DNA from: Carex sylvatica
Taxonomy: Eukaryota; Streptophyta; Magnoliopsida; Poales; Cyperaceae
Direction of reading: 5' to 3'
Assembly: GCA_964058845.1 (NCBI GenBank)
Contig: CAXKVR010000505.1
Location: 1 to 19,641 of the forward strand
Length of the DNA stretch: 19,641 nt
Program-made: the position numbers and the translations under genes
Shown here: piece after piece, positions 9,321-17,695 of the stretch
How positions within the stretch are numbered: the first letter of the stretch is position 1
Layout of the letters: each line of letters begins with the position of its first letter
The notes under the pieces: model-generated
Seen by the model: only the letters and a program-made list of their open reading frames with translations
The model's database searches: none
Told to the model about the DNA's origin: nothing

Positions 9321-9352
9321 TATTCTTGTCTAAAGCAGAAAAGGGATGTGTG
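9321..9352 (+). mobile_element. SINE fragment (body only)
   Basis: ATTCTTGTCTAAAGCAGAAA then AGG.ATGTGTGT repeats positions about 8004-8034 of the SINE at 7934-8062. The A and B boxes are absent here. Confidence 0.5.
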
Positions 9353-9405
9353 TTCACACAAACAACCCTTACAATGTTAGGATGTTATGATGTTCTACGA
9401 ATACA

Positions 9406-9803
9406 TTATCTATAATATCGACATCCATGAATGGTCGGCAATTTCGTAATAACCCATTCAGATTCAACTCCTACAGCCTTAGCAGACAAGCTCCAGTCAC
9501 ACATAATGTTCTTGCACTTAGCCCTCATCCTCTTCCTGTCACTTTTGGTCCACTTAAACTCAAATTTATTAAGTATATGGAACTCATTGACAGCTGCCCG
9601 AAGTTCGTCTTTTGACAAGAACTCTTGATTCTCTGATAACGGATTTTTGAACTGTGGGGCGCGCCTACAGCGGAAATAGCTGATATCTCCTTCTTTCAAT
9701 TTTTTCAAACTATCGCTGAGTTCCGTATACTTAATAAATTTGAATCTTTCTGTGAAGCCATCTTCTAGATTAATACTGCTTGGTGCCAGTGAAGATGTTT
9801 CAC
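9406..9803 (-). CDS. Unit A exon d: MuDR/Mutator-transposase-type DNA-binding domain, 3' end of gene
   Basis: The exon opens after TTTCAG (acceptor at 9804-9806) with GETSSLAPSSINLEDGFTER. It then carries a domain matching the N-terminal zinc DNA-binding region of MuDR-type transposases (DBD_Tnp_Mut): F-LSKDELRAAVNEF, KFEFKWTKSDRKRMRAKC, CDWSLSAK, then H-G-C. The Cys, Cys, His, Cys ligands are all present. A stop follows four residues after the last Cys (9406-9408), so no MULE catalytic or SWIM region is encoded next. Either the gene ends here, as a host gene that captured or kept only the binding domain, or the rest has been lost. It joins exon c in phase 1. The SSLAPS opening recurs at 18436. 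Confidence 0.6.
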
Positions 9804-9970
9804 CTGAAACATCATCATCAAGTTTAATTTATGGTTAGTTGTCCACTCCAGTATTATAAAAAAGACACATATATAGATACTACCAAATGTTGATCGAATA
9901 AAGGTCCTATCTATCATGATAATATAATGAATCAGGAACAGAAAGGGTATCAAAAATTCATATCAGACAT

Positions 9971-10031
9971 ATTTGCTGTCGACCTGGAATATCAGTTATG
10001 TTTAGCTAACCTGCATTTGCTGTCGACCTGG
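9971..10031. repeat. 17-bp exact direct repeat at the exon c donor
   Basis: ATTTGCTGTCGACCTGG occurs at 9971-9987 and again at 10015-10031. The second copy is inside exon c and the first is in the following intron, a small local duplication. Confidence 0.85.
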
Positions 10032-10148
10032 TATACCTGACCTCCTTTCTTGCTTGTTTCTCCAAAGCAATGTTATTTTCTTTCTCATTACAAGATTCAT
10101 TTCCTTCATGAGCTGCATACAGAACTATCATGTCAGCAGAGACAGCAT
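10011..10148 (-). CDS. Unit A exon c (138 nt, unknown function)
   Basis: Bounded by acceptor AG (10149-10150) and donor GTTAGC (10010 down), phase 1 at both ends. It encodes DAVSADMIVLYAAHEGNESC followed by a charged Glu/Lys-rich run and TRSTANAG. I recognise no domain. An exon of exactly the same length, phase and similar sequence is present at 18647-18784, and the flanking introns also match. That conservation of exon borders is the main evidence that it is real. Confidence 0.6.
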
Positions 10149-10242
10149 CTACACGATAACATTTCATATCAGGATTACACAAGAAAATAAAATAAAAACA
10201 CACACGAGGTACCCGTCATGAAACCACTAAGAAACCTATTAC

Positions 10243-10575
10243 CTTGATTCCATGTCCCTAAAGAACCACTCATCAGATGAGCACCAGCGGTCACATTCTC
10301 AGGAGAAGCACTCCTCTCTTGCATTCTGTCTCTCGTCTTTGGAAGATCCATCTCACTGGAAGGTGGGACCACCTCATCAGAAGAGGGGTCCTTGGATTTC
10401 TGTTTCTTTGTGTTACCTTCAACAAATTCTCCCAAAACAATTCCTGAAGTCACCTCTTTAACAACTGGATCTTTGTTTGTGTTGCCTCCGGGAGACTTCC
10501 TCTTTAGTGATTCTGATGTACAACTGGTATTACCCCATTGATTGAGCGAGTGATCTCTACCTCTAGATGGATCAC
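10243..10575 (-). CDS. Unit A exon b (low-complexity polar region)
   Basis: This 333-nt exon, phase 1 at both ends, begins GDPSRGRDHSLNQWGN and includes SLKRKSPGG (nuclear-signal-like), KKQKSKDPSSDEVVPPSSE and a Ser/Glu/Lys-rich run ending GTWNQ. The acceptor TTTCAG is at 10576-10581 and the donor GTAATA at 10242 down. The composition suggests a disordered nuclear linker. No family is recognised. Flanking introns of 219 bp (10576-10794 side) and 94 bp (10149-10242) hold nothing obvious. Confidence 0.55.
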
Positions 10576-10793
10576 CTGAAATTGATTTAACTGGTATGCA
10601 TGATTACTTCAACAATATAAAACACATTCGAGTCTTCTATCCTTGCTATAACATATATAACCTCCCTAGATCATATTGTATGTTATGATACTCAGAAGAT
10701 AACATGAACAAAATAGCACATAGCTATAACAAAAACACATTATAAAACACAAGGTCTAATTACAGCTGTATTTAGAGAAAAAACTGTGCATAC

Positions 10794-10956
10794 CATTCTG
10801 ACATAGGTTCAATACGTGAGTATGAGTTTCAGCCGAGTCAAGAGGGACCGTCACTGCATCCATGAACAATAATCGGATCCCCTTATTAGCCCCATCAAAC
10901 AAAGAATGCACAGGTATATTATCCGGGTGATAGTAAACCATTCCTTCGTGAATTAT
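10794..10956 (-). CDS. Unit A exon a (unknown conserved domain)
   Basis: Acceptor TTGCAG (10957-10962) and donor GTATGC (10793 down) bound 163 nt, phase 0 at the start and phase 1 at the end. It encodes IIHEGMVYYHPDNIPVHSLF, then DGANKGIRLLFMDAVTVPLD and SAETHTHVLNLCQN. The pattern G..YY..D.I.V...G.RL.FM.A shared with 7728-7895 indicates a duplicated domain under some constraint, but I cannot name it. The upstream part of the gene is uncertain. Candidate pieces lie beyond 12280. Confidence 0.6.
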
Positions 10957-11216
10957 CTGCAATGATAGTCATAATTTGTGTATTAACTTCTTCTCTGGAA
11001 TCCAATTGCAAGGTATAATTAATAACTGGAGATAAAGCAGATCTGTATTTCTTAAATCATCGGATCAATGACAAGTTTCAAATTACGGTCATCTTTTTGT
11101 GTTGATTAGTTGGAATTCAATTCAACGTTTTCAAATTAAGCACGTATAGAAAAGTAATTATCAATTGAATTAGGTATAATTACATTGCTTAACTCTATTA
11201 TTTCTGTCATACCTAT

Positions 11217-11574
11217 CAGGAACGCGGACCTAGGATTTTCGTCATGGGGCAAAAAAATAGTGAATCGGGTTTAAACCCATTAACTAATTAGGTACTCGAT
11301 AAAAAAAATGATTTAATTTATATTTTCCAATATTCTCACTTGTAACTTCTAATTCTCTAATCAATAATTCTAATTACCAATTATAATTCAAAAAATTTAT
11401 TTTAATTTTAACTCTAAATTTAACTCAAATTACAAATCAAACATTCAAAGGGAGCAAAAAAATTTCAAAGAGAGGAAGGGAAAAATCAATCGGAACATCC
11501 CGATCTCCACTAAAACTCAAAATCCAAGGAGAGGGGCAGTTGCCCCCATCTGAGATCATGTGAGTCTGCCCCTG
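11217..11574. mobile_element. hAT-like non-autonomous TIR element, 7-bp TSD
   Basis: The ends read CAGGAACGCGGACCTAGGAT (left) and, reverse complemented, CAGGGGCAGACTCACATGAT (right), an imperfect inverted pair. TACCTAT directly flanks both sides (11210-11216 and 11575-11581). CAGG..CCTG ends with a 7-8 bp duplication fit the hAT superfamily. The interior (358 bp in all) is non-coding and contains a GGGGCAGTTGCCCC hairpin near the right end. Confidence 0.6.
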
Positions 11575-12283
11575 TACCTATTTATTAATTGGCTATTTAT
11601 ATGATGCTTGTTAAAATAATAATTAGCATTGATAAACTAAGGAGGAGATTTTTATGGCTTGAAGGTAGTTCAGTAAAGAAAAGATTAAGAGCTGCTTATA
11701 AACATACAATGAATCAATGATGCAAGTGCTTTTGCACAAATTTGGCATCAAAAGTTAATCTGGTGCTGCTCCTTTTAATTACAATAAAATCCAACATGAT
11801 CCAAGGATATTATTTCTCTCCTTTTGCAATTTTGCTCCATTCTTCTTAAAATTAAAATTAAAGCCTTTTCTGTTGGGTACGGCAACATGCAAAATAAACA
11901 TGCAGGTTGAATTTTGACCTTCAATCTACAAATTTAAGTTTAAAAAAAAAAACTGCGTATAAATAAATATTATTTCTAAATATTAAAGACATTTACATTC
12001 TATAATGATAAACAATATGTTTAACCTCGCAATAATTAAACATATGAACATAAAAAATTGAATTATATTAAAAATTATATTGTACCATAGGCACATCAAA
12101 CATATTTATTCATTAAATAGAAATCAAGAAGTATGATCCAACAAACATCTAACCAAACAAATTCCATTGGTAATTATATTGTGACTGTAATTGATTCGTG
12201 TACTCAGTATTATAATTGTACAATTTGTTAATGCTATTTTTTAAGTTGCCTAATGACTTGAAAAAGGAGGTATATGCATACCA

Positions 12284-12353
12284 ATATGGAAGGTTAACAG
12301 CTTCTACTGGCAGGGTACCAGAATCTGATACAGATTTTTTGGTCTGGCATTAA
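12284..12353 (-). other. Possible exon of the interrupted gene
   Basis: Between an AATGCCAG acceptor-like site and a GTATGC donor, one frame is open: TKKSVSDSGTLPVEAVNLPY. The donor phase (2) does not fit the phase 0 start of the exon at 10956, so an exon is missing or this is chance. Confidence 0.25.
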
Positions 12354-12421
12354 TAACATATCAGTTTCATTAAAACATCATTTAAGCCCAGATGCAGCAT
12401 CATAACATATCTTTTAAGTGG

Positions 12422-12439
12422 TTTCTCTGTACAGAGAAA
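12422..12439. repeat. 18-bp perfect palindrome
   Basis: TTTCTCTGTACAGAGAAA is self-complementary over its full length. It lies in apparent intron sequence. Confidence 0.9.
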
Positions 12440-12554
12440 TCAGTATTTCTAATATATTAGTCAAATCACTTCTAACAAATCTACCTAAATTCAACTGTCA
12501 GAAGTTTACAAAAGAAAAAAATAAAAAATAAATAGAGTTTGCATATTTGCAAAA

Positions 12555-12641
12555 TCAGGAAACATTGTTAACAAGTTTTGAAGCATCAGTGCAATCAAAA
12601 GATCCCCAAAAAGTTGCATGCTCCAAGGATTCCAGAGATGG
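12555..12641 (-). pseudogene. Exon just beyond the copia insertion (interrupted gene)
   Basis: After an acceptor TATATAG (12642-12648), an open frame reads PSLESLEHATFWGSFDCTDA then SKLVNNVS and a stop at 12555-12557. It begins in phase 0, which matches the phase 0 end of the exon at 17529-17599 on the other side of the copia element. The two would have flanked an intron of only about 67 bp before the insertion. The copia element now ends about 9 nt upstream of the acceptor, so normal splicing is unlikely. I recognise no domain, and the host gene may also donate before the stop. Confidence 0.45.
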
Positions 12642-12651
12642 CTATATATAT

Positions 12652-12816
12652 TGTGGATTTTTAGGAAAAAATGAATTGTATTGATTCCTTTGTTCTTTTG
12701 AGCCTATATAGGTGTTACATTTTTCATTCCTAACCCTACTATTCTTTATAATTCCTTTCTTACCAATATAACCCTATAACTTCTAATAATGCAATAAACA
12801 TACATAAATCTCAACA
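12652..12816 (-). repeat. 3' LTR of the copia element
   Basis: 165 bp, TG..CA bounded, 164/165 identical to 17302-17466. It includes a CTATATAGG box (12704-12712). Confidence 0.95.
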
Positions 12817-12825
12817 CTCCCCCTC
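12817..12825 (-). other. Polypurine tract
   Basis: GAGGGGGAG on the minus strand touches the 3' LTR and overlaps the stop codon of the pol frame. Confidence 0.85.
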
Positions 12826-14029
12826 AAGATGGGCAAAAGATATCCATCAAGCCCATCTTGTCACAAAACCTTTCTAGATCTATTGAGCTAAGTCCTTTGG
12901 TGAGGCAGTCAGCTACTTGATCTCCAGTAGCTACATGACTCAGCTCCAATAGTCCACTTTCTAGCTTTTCCTTTATGAAGAACCTATCGATCTCCACATG
13001 CTTGGTTCTATCATGCTGTACAGGATTGTTGGCAATGCTGATTGCTGACTTACTATCGCACCACAATTTCATTTGAGCTCTGTGATTCACCTTGAGCTCT
13101 TTCAACAACCTTTTCAGCCACACCATCTCAGCAACTCCCAATGCCATAGCCCTGTACTCGGCTTCTGCTGTCGATCTCGCAACAACTGGCTGCTTCTTGC
13201 TCTTCCAAGAGACCAAATTGCCCCCTACAAACATGCAGTAGCCAGCTGTGGACCTTCTGTCATCTTGACAACTAGCCCAATCAGAGTCACAGTAACCCTC
13301 AATGTTCATGTGTCCATTCTTCCTGAAAAACAAGCCCTTCCCCGGTGCACTCTTCAGGTACCTCAGAATGTGATACACTGCATCCATATGGCCCTTCCTA
13401 GGGTCATGCATGTAGCGACTCACCACGCTCACTGCAAATGAGATATCGGGACGAGTATGTGTCAAATAGATCAATCTGCCTACCAGTCTCTGGTATCTCT
13501 CACGATCAACCTCTTCTCCTGCCTCTGCACTTATCTTGGTCTTCACATCAATTGGAGAAACTGCAGGCCTGCACCCCAACATGCCTGTCTCTGTAAGCAA
13601 GTCTAGGACATACTTCCTTTGGGATAAAACAATCCCCTCTGCTTCGCGAGCCACCTCAATTCCAAGGAAGTACCTAAGTTGTCCCAAATCTTTCACCTCG
13701 AATTCTTTCCCCAATTTTGCTTTCAACTGTGCAATTTCCCCCTCATCATCCCCGGTAATGATCATATCATCGACATACACAGCTAGCATAGTAATGTGAC
13801 CACAATGTTGTCGAGAAAATACCGTGTGGTCAGCATTGATTTGCTGATAGCCCATGCCTACCATAGCCTTCCTGAACCTATCAAACCAGGCCCGAGGGGA
13901 CTGCTTCAACCCATAGAGCGACTTCTTGAGCCTGCACACCTTACCCACTGTCTGGTTTGTGCCAAACCCTGGTGGAACCTCCATGTACACCTCCTCCAAC
14001 AAATCACCATGAAGAAAGGCATTCTTCAC
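12824..14029 (-). pseudogene. Copia reverse transcriptase/RNase H, downstream part of pol
   Basis: This stretch is in the same frame as the upstream part and separated from it only by the TGA at 14048-14050 and six further codons up to the first Met. It contains the RT palm region KNAFLHGDLLEEVYMEVPPG (residues 2-21), the SLYGLKQSPRAW motif (37-48) and the active-site YVDD (85-88). RNase H follows with YCDSDWAS (D248, D250), STAEAEYRA (E291) and WCDSKSA (D325). The end, MDIFCPS, stops at 12824-12826 inside the polypurine tract. Apart from the upstream stop, all RT and RNase H key residues visible are intact, as expected for a young insertion. It is unlikely to be translated by itself because the ATG at 14029 is internal to the polyprotein. 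Confidence 0.9.
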
Positions 14030-14047
14030 ATCGAGTTGGTGTAACTG

Positions 14048-16873
14048 TCATCCCTCATTCACTGCTATGGAAACCAGTGTCCTCACTGTGCTCATCTTCG
14101 CTACGGGTGCAAAGGTCTCATCATAGTCAATGCCATACGTCTGACTGTACCCCTTCGCTACCAGTCGAGCCTTGTAGCGCTCAACCAGACCCTCTGGATT
14201 CTGTTTTACTGTAAAGACCCATTTGCATCCAACAGCCTTCTTGCCTGGTGGTAGTGACACAAGTTCCCAGGTTTTGTTCTTGCAAAGGGCACTGAGCTCT
14301 TCTAGCATGGCTGTTTTCCACTTTGGATCTCCTTTAGCAACCTGCCAACACTTAGGGATAGATATAGTGTCTAGTGATGCAATGAACGCTCTATGTACCG
14401 GTGATATCTGTGAGTAAGAGACAAACTGAGCAATCTCATGCGGAAAACCATATCGGTCAGGAGGAATATCCGCATTCTCGCGAGAAGTCCTTCTTACTGA
14501 TAGGGGCGTGGGAGGAGTAGAGAGAGGAATCATAGCACCTGTATATTCTGAGTCTGAGGTGGATGGTGTAAGTGTCTCACGAGTCGGAGTAGGCAGGGAC
14601 AAGGGACTTGACACAGGTGACACTGTAGGCACGGCTCCCTCACTCTGCTTATTTCTTCTCACATACACCTCACGGTATCTCGACTCTCCCTGAGCTTGAG
14701 TTCTACCACCTTCGGATTTATTCCTCTCAACTTCCGGCTCACCCACAGCCGAATCTTCTCTTTGTGGCTCAACCCTGGCCGAATCCTCCTTTTCCGGCTC
14801 AACTCTAGCCGAATCCTCCTTTTCCGGCTCAACTCTTGCCGAATCCATCAGTGGACAAGGAATACCACCCACACTCACCATCCTCCTCTCACTATCACTA
14901 CTACTCTCCCCCTCTCGCCTCATACCTCCTGTATCGAGCGAGTCTTCAAAGGGTGATGTAGTATCTGAGGAGTAGTAAGGTTGGAGCTCGCGAAATGTAA
15001 CATCCATACTCACAAACAATCTCCTCTCTATTGGACTCCAGCACACATAACCCTTTTGAGTACCAGAGTAATCCACAAAGATGCATTTCACCGCTCTGGG
15101 ATCCAACTTCCCCACTGTTGGTCTATTGTCTTTCACAAAGCACACACATCCAAATACCTTAGGAGGAAGAATACCTCCATTATCTCCTTTCAACACCACA
15201 CACGGAGTCTGCCAGTCCAACACTCTAGATGGCATTCTATTGATCAATTGTGCGGCTGTCTGAACTGCTTGTCCCCACAAATATTTCGGAACATTCATGG
15301 AGATCATCATGCACCGGGCTACCTCCAACAAGTGTCTATTCTTCCTTTCTGCCACTCCATTTTGTGCTGGTGTGTAAGGGCACGTGGTCTGATGATGTAT
15401 CCCATGAACTGACAAATACTCCTCGAATGCCTTGTTTGTATATTCAGTCCCATTATCGGATCTCAGTGCCTTCACCACAGCACCAAACTGAGTTTGAACC
15501 GCCTTATGGAAATCCTTGAAACAAGCAAGTACATCACTCTTGTTTTTCATCAAATACAACCATGTGACACGAGAATAACAATCAATGAAAGTCACAAAAA
15601 ATCTATACCCATTCATCGAAGTTGTTGAGCAAGGCTCCCATACATCTGAGTGTACCAGATCAAAGGCATGAGAACTCCTACTTCCTAAGCTTACATACGA
15701 ACTCCTTGTATGCTTCCCAAACTCACATCCATCACACACAAGTTTCTGTTTGTCAGCTTTCTCATACTTTGATGGAAACAGACGTTCCAGTAGGCTGAAA
15801 GAAGAGTGCCCCATCCGCCGATGAATCAGAAGCAACTCATCCTCCACACTCACCCCAGATCCTCCTGCCCCCACTCTATCGACCACAGATGCCAATGCTG
15901 TGTCCATCCCTTTTCTATCCATGTACCACAATCCATCATGCCATGTGCCAGTCCCAAGTATCCGACCTGTCCCCTTCTCCTGAAAAATCATCGTCGGAAT
16001 ATCAAAGGTCACGATGTATTTCTGCTCACGAATAATAGCACTAATGGACACCAGGTTTACGGGAAAGAAAGGAGCATGCAACACATTGGTCAGAGTGACT
16101 GAATCTGTACATCTCACAGTACCCTTACCAACCACGGGCTGGACCGTACCATCGGCTGTCTGAATGCTATCTAAGACTGACAGGTGAGTATAAGAAGAAA
16201 ACTCTCTAGCAGCACCAGTCACATGGCGAGATGCACCAGAGTCTACTATCCAATCTGATGATCTAGTAGTGGGTATAGAGGCAAGAGCAAGTGTGTCAGC
16301 GACCGCACTTTTCCCCTCACTTGCTCCTTTCTGCCTCCTCCTGACTATCTCCATGATCAGATCCTCCTCGGATAACCCCACAATAGCTTGTTTCTCTTCC
16401 TTTGCAACCATCAAATTTGCCCAATTGCCTCCTCTTCCACCTCTTTGGCCCCTACGGCCATGTTCACAGTTCCCAGACTGCCCCCTTTCACCTGCATCTC
16501 GCTTCTTAGGTGACTTAGAACAAGTCTGTTTCAGGTGACCTACCTCACCACATATGTAACACCGTCGATACTCACCTCTGAACCCTGTGTTACTTGTGTG
16601 ATCTGAGTTGAAGACCGCTAGTGTTGACTTCACCCCTGAAAGTCCTGCTGCCTTAGCTTGTAGCCTAATCCGGCTCTCCTCCTCAGTCAAGTACGTAGCT
16701 GGCCCTTCGAGCCTCATGTCAATAGGTGGCAGCTCAACCTTCTGCACCTTCGACTTGCTCTCAACAGAATCTTGGTACACGGCCAACGCTCGTCGCACCA
16801 CGGCAACCATCTCATCAGAGGTCAGCTTCGCGCAAGCCTTTGCAAACGCATTCTCAGTCTCCTCCTCTGACAT
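14048..16873 (-). pseudogene. Copia Gag-protease-integrase-RT polyprotein, first part (gag deletion, ends at in-frame stop)
   Basis: This 941-residue frame starts at ATG 16871-16873. A short Gag (about 104 residues) precedes the CCHC knuckle CYICGEVGHLKQTC (C105, C108, H113, C118). Then come the protease motif WIVDSGASRH (D211), the integrase HHCC zinc site (H351/H356, C380/C383), the integrase catalytic D410, D473 and E509 (35-residue spacing between the last two), and the start of reverse transcriptase (KAVGCKWVF, residues 879-887). Four 10-residue repeats of the DSARVEPEKE type occupy 677-716. Copia Gag normally carries a large UBN2 core before the knuckle. Here GPATYLT (57-63) runs straight into EEESR, so that core looks deleted in frame. 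The frame closes at TGA 14048-14050, where relatives encode a tryptophan codon. The element could move only with help in trans. Confidence 0.9.
14721..14840 (-). repeat. 30-bp tandem repeat in the integrase-RT linker
   Basis: Four units with a 30-bp period, the last two nearly identical at the DNA level (14781-14810 and 14811-14840). In frame they give the 10-residue DSARVEPEKE repeat. Confidence 0.9.
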
Positions 16874-17287
16874 TGATCCGACTCAGATCTATGCCTCACA
16901 GATTAATCCAAGTCCGAATCCTTCCTATTACTCTCTTAGACCCGATCTTACACTGTTAAGATCGAGATCCACATCATCTCCCTCTCTCTTCTTCTTCTTG
17001 ACCCGATCTGGATCTACCTCATCAAGATTCGAGTTCAATCCTGATCAGACCGCGATCCAAACCCGCTTCTCGGGTATCGTGGGGTAGAGGCCCCCCACGC
17101 CGGCCAATCAACACAAAGAGGCTACCTTTGATGGCCGGCCGACTCTAGAAGAAGAGAAGACCGAGCGGCGAAAGAGATGAAAGGAGCGGTACTGTAGCAA
17201 ACCGGCACTGTAGCAGCGCGGAACTGTAGTGAACCGGTACTGTAGCAGCGCGACACTGTAGCAACTAGAGTTAGGTTTAGGTTTTTA
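16874..17287 (-). other. Untranslated leader of the copia element
   Basis: 414 bp between the primer-binding site and the Gag ATG. It holds the 16-bp array at its 5' end and a GC-rich middle with GGCCGGC motifs near 17100-17140. No open frame completes the missing Gag core here. Confidence 0.75.
17184..17263 (-). repeat. Five 16-bp tandem units in the copia leader
   Basis: ACTGTAG recurs at 17191, 17207, 17223, 17239 and 17255, exactly every 16 bp. The unit fronts alternate between AACCGG-like and GCGCGG-like, suggesting a 32-bp higher unit. The array lies 24 bp inside the primer-binding site, in the untranslated leader of the element RNA. Confidence 0.9.
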
Positions 17288-17301
17288 AGGCTCTGATACC
17301 A
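17288..17301 (-). other. Primer-binding site (tRNA-iMet type)
   Basis: Read on the minus strand, TGGTATCAGAGCCT follows the 5' LTR directly. This is complementary to the 3' end of initiator tRNA-Met, the usual copia primer. Confidence 0.9.
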
Positions 17302-17466
17302 TGTGGATTTTTAGGAAAAAATGAATTGTATTGATTCCTTTGTTCTTTTGAGCCTATATAGGTGTTACATTTTTCATTCCTAACTCTACTATTCTTTATA
17401 ATTCCTTTCTTACCAATATAACCCTATAACTTCTAATAATGCAATAAACATACATAAATCTCAACA
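17302..17466 (-). repeat. 5' LTR of the copia element, with promoter
   Basis: 165 bp, with the promoter-like CTATATAGG at 17354-17362 on the minus strand. Transcription would run leftward through the element. The LTR is short for the family, and poly(A) signals are not obvious. Confidence 0.95.
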
Positions 17467-17528
17467 TATATACATATATATATATTACATAACAAAAACA
17501 TAGACTCTATTATGCATAGTTGACTTAC

Positions 17529-17599
17529 AATTAGCAGAGTTTCTGAAACTAGTTGGCCATGACTCAGAGCTGGATGCACCAATGTCAGATGCTCATTTC
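17529..17599 (-). pseudogene. Exon of the WRC-type gene, right of the copia element
   Basis: Bounded by acceptor CAG (17600-17602) and a strong donor GTAAGT (17528-17523). The open frame reads NEHLTLVHPALSHGQLVSET then LLI, ending in phase 0. That phase agrees with the exon at 12555-12641. The acceptor phase (1) does not agree with the WRC exon's best donor (17696, phase 2): joining those two would produce a stop within three codons. The model is therefore either wrong at that junction or the gene is broken there. Confidence 0.4.
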
Positions 17600-17695
17600 C
17601 TGATTAACAAAAGAGCATACAACGATATATAATTTTTACAAGTAAATCATTTGCTTGTAAAGAATTGGTACTAAAATGTACTAAATAAAACATAC

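Larger units (their letters stand above)
12652..17466 (-). mobile_element. Complete Ty1/copia LTR retrotransposon, 4815 bp
   Basis: Two 165-bp LTRs with TG..CA ends enclose, in minus-strand order, a primer-binding site, a leader, gag, protease, integrase, reverse transcriptase, RNase H and a polypurine tract. Integrase before reverse transcriptase defines Ty1/copia. The target duplication is TATAT (12647-12651 and 17467-17471). The LTRs differ at a single site (12735 C versus 17385 T), so insertion was recent. The element is defective: the Gag core is largely missing and there is one in-frame stop in the polymerase region. Its GC content is clearly higher than that of the surrounding DNA. It sits in the intron between exons 17529-17599 and 12555-12641 of the WRC-type gene, in the same orientation. 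Confidence 0.95.

Noticed and set aside
9130..9357. Minus-strand frame with repeated GQHIREREEGYIG
   Set aside because: A shadow of the 37-bp (CT)n repeats.
13073..17087. Numerous plus-strand frames of 60-160 residues
   Set aside because: All are antisense or shifted shadows of the copia polyprotein. None shows a domain.
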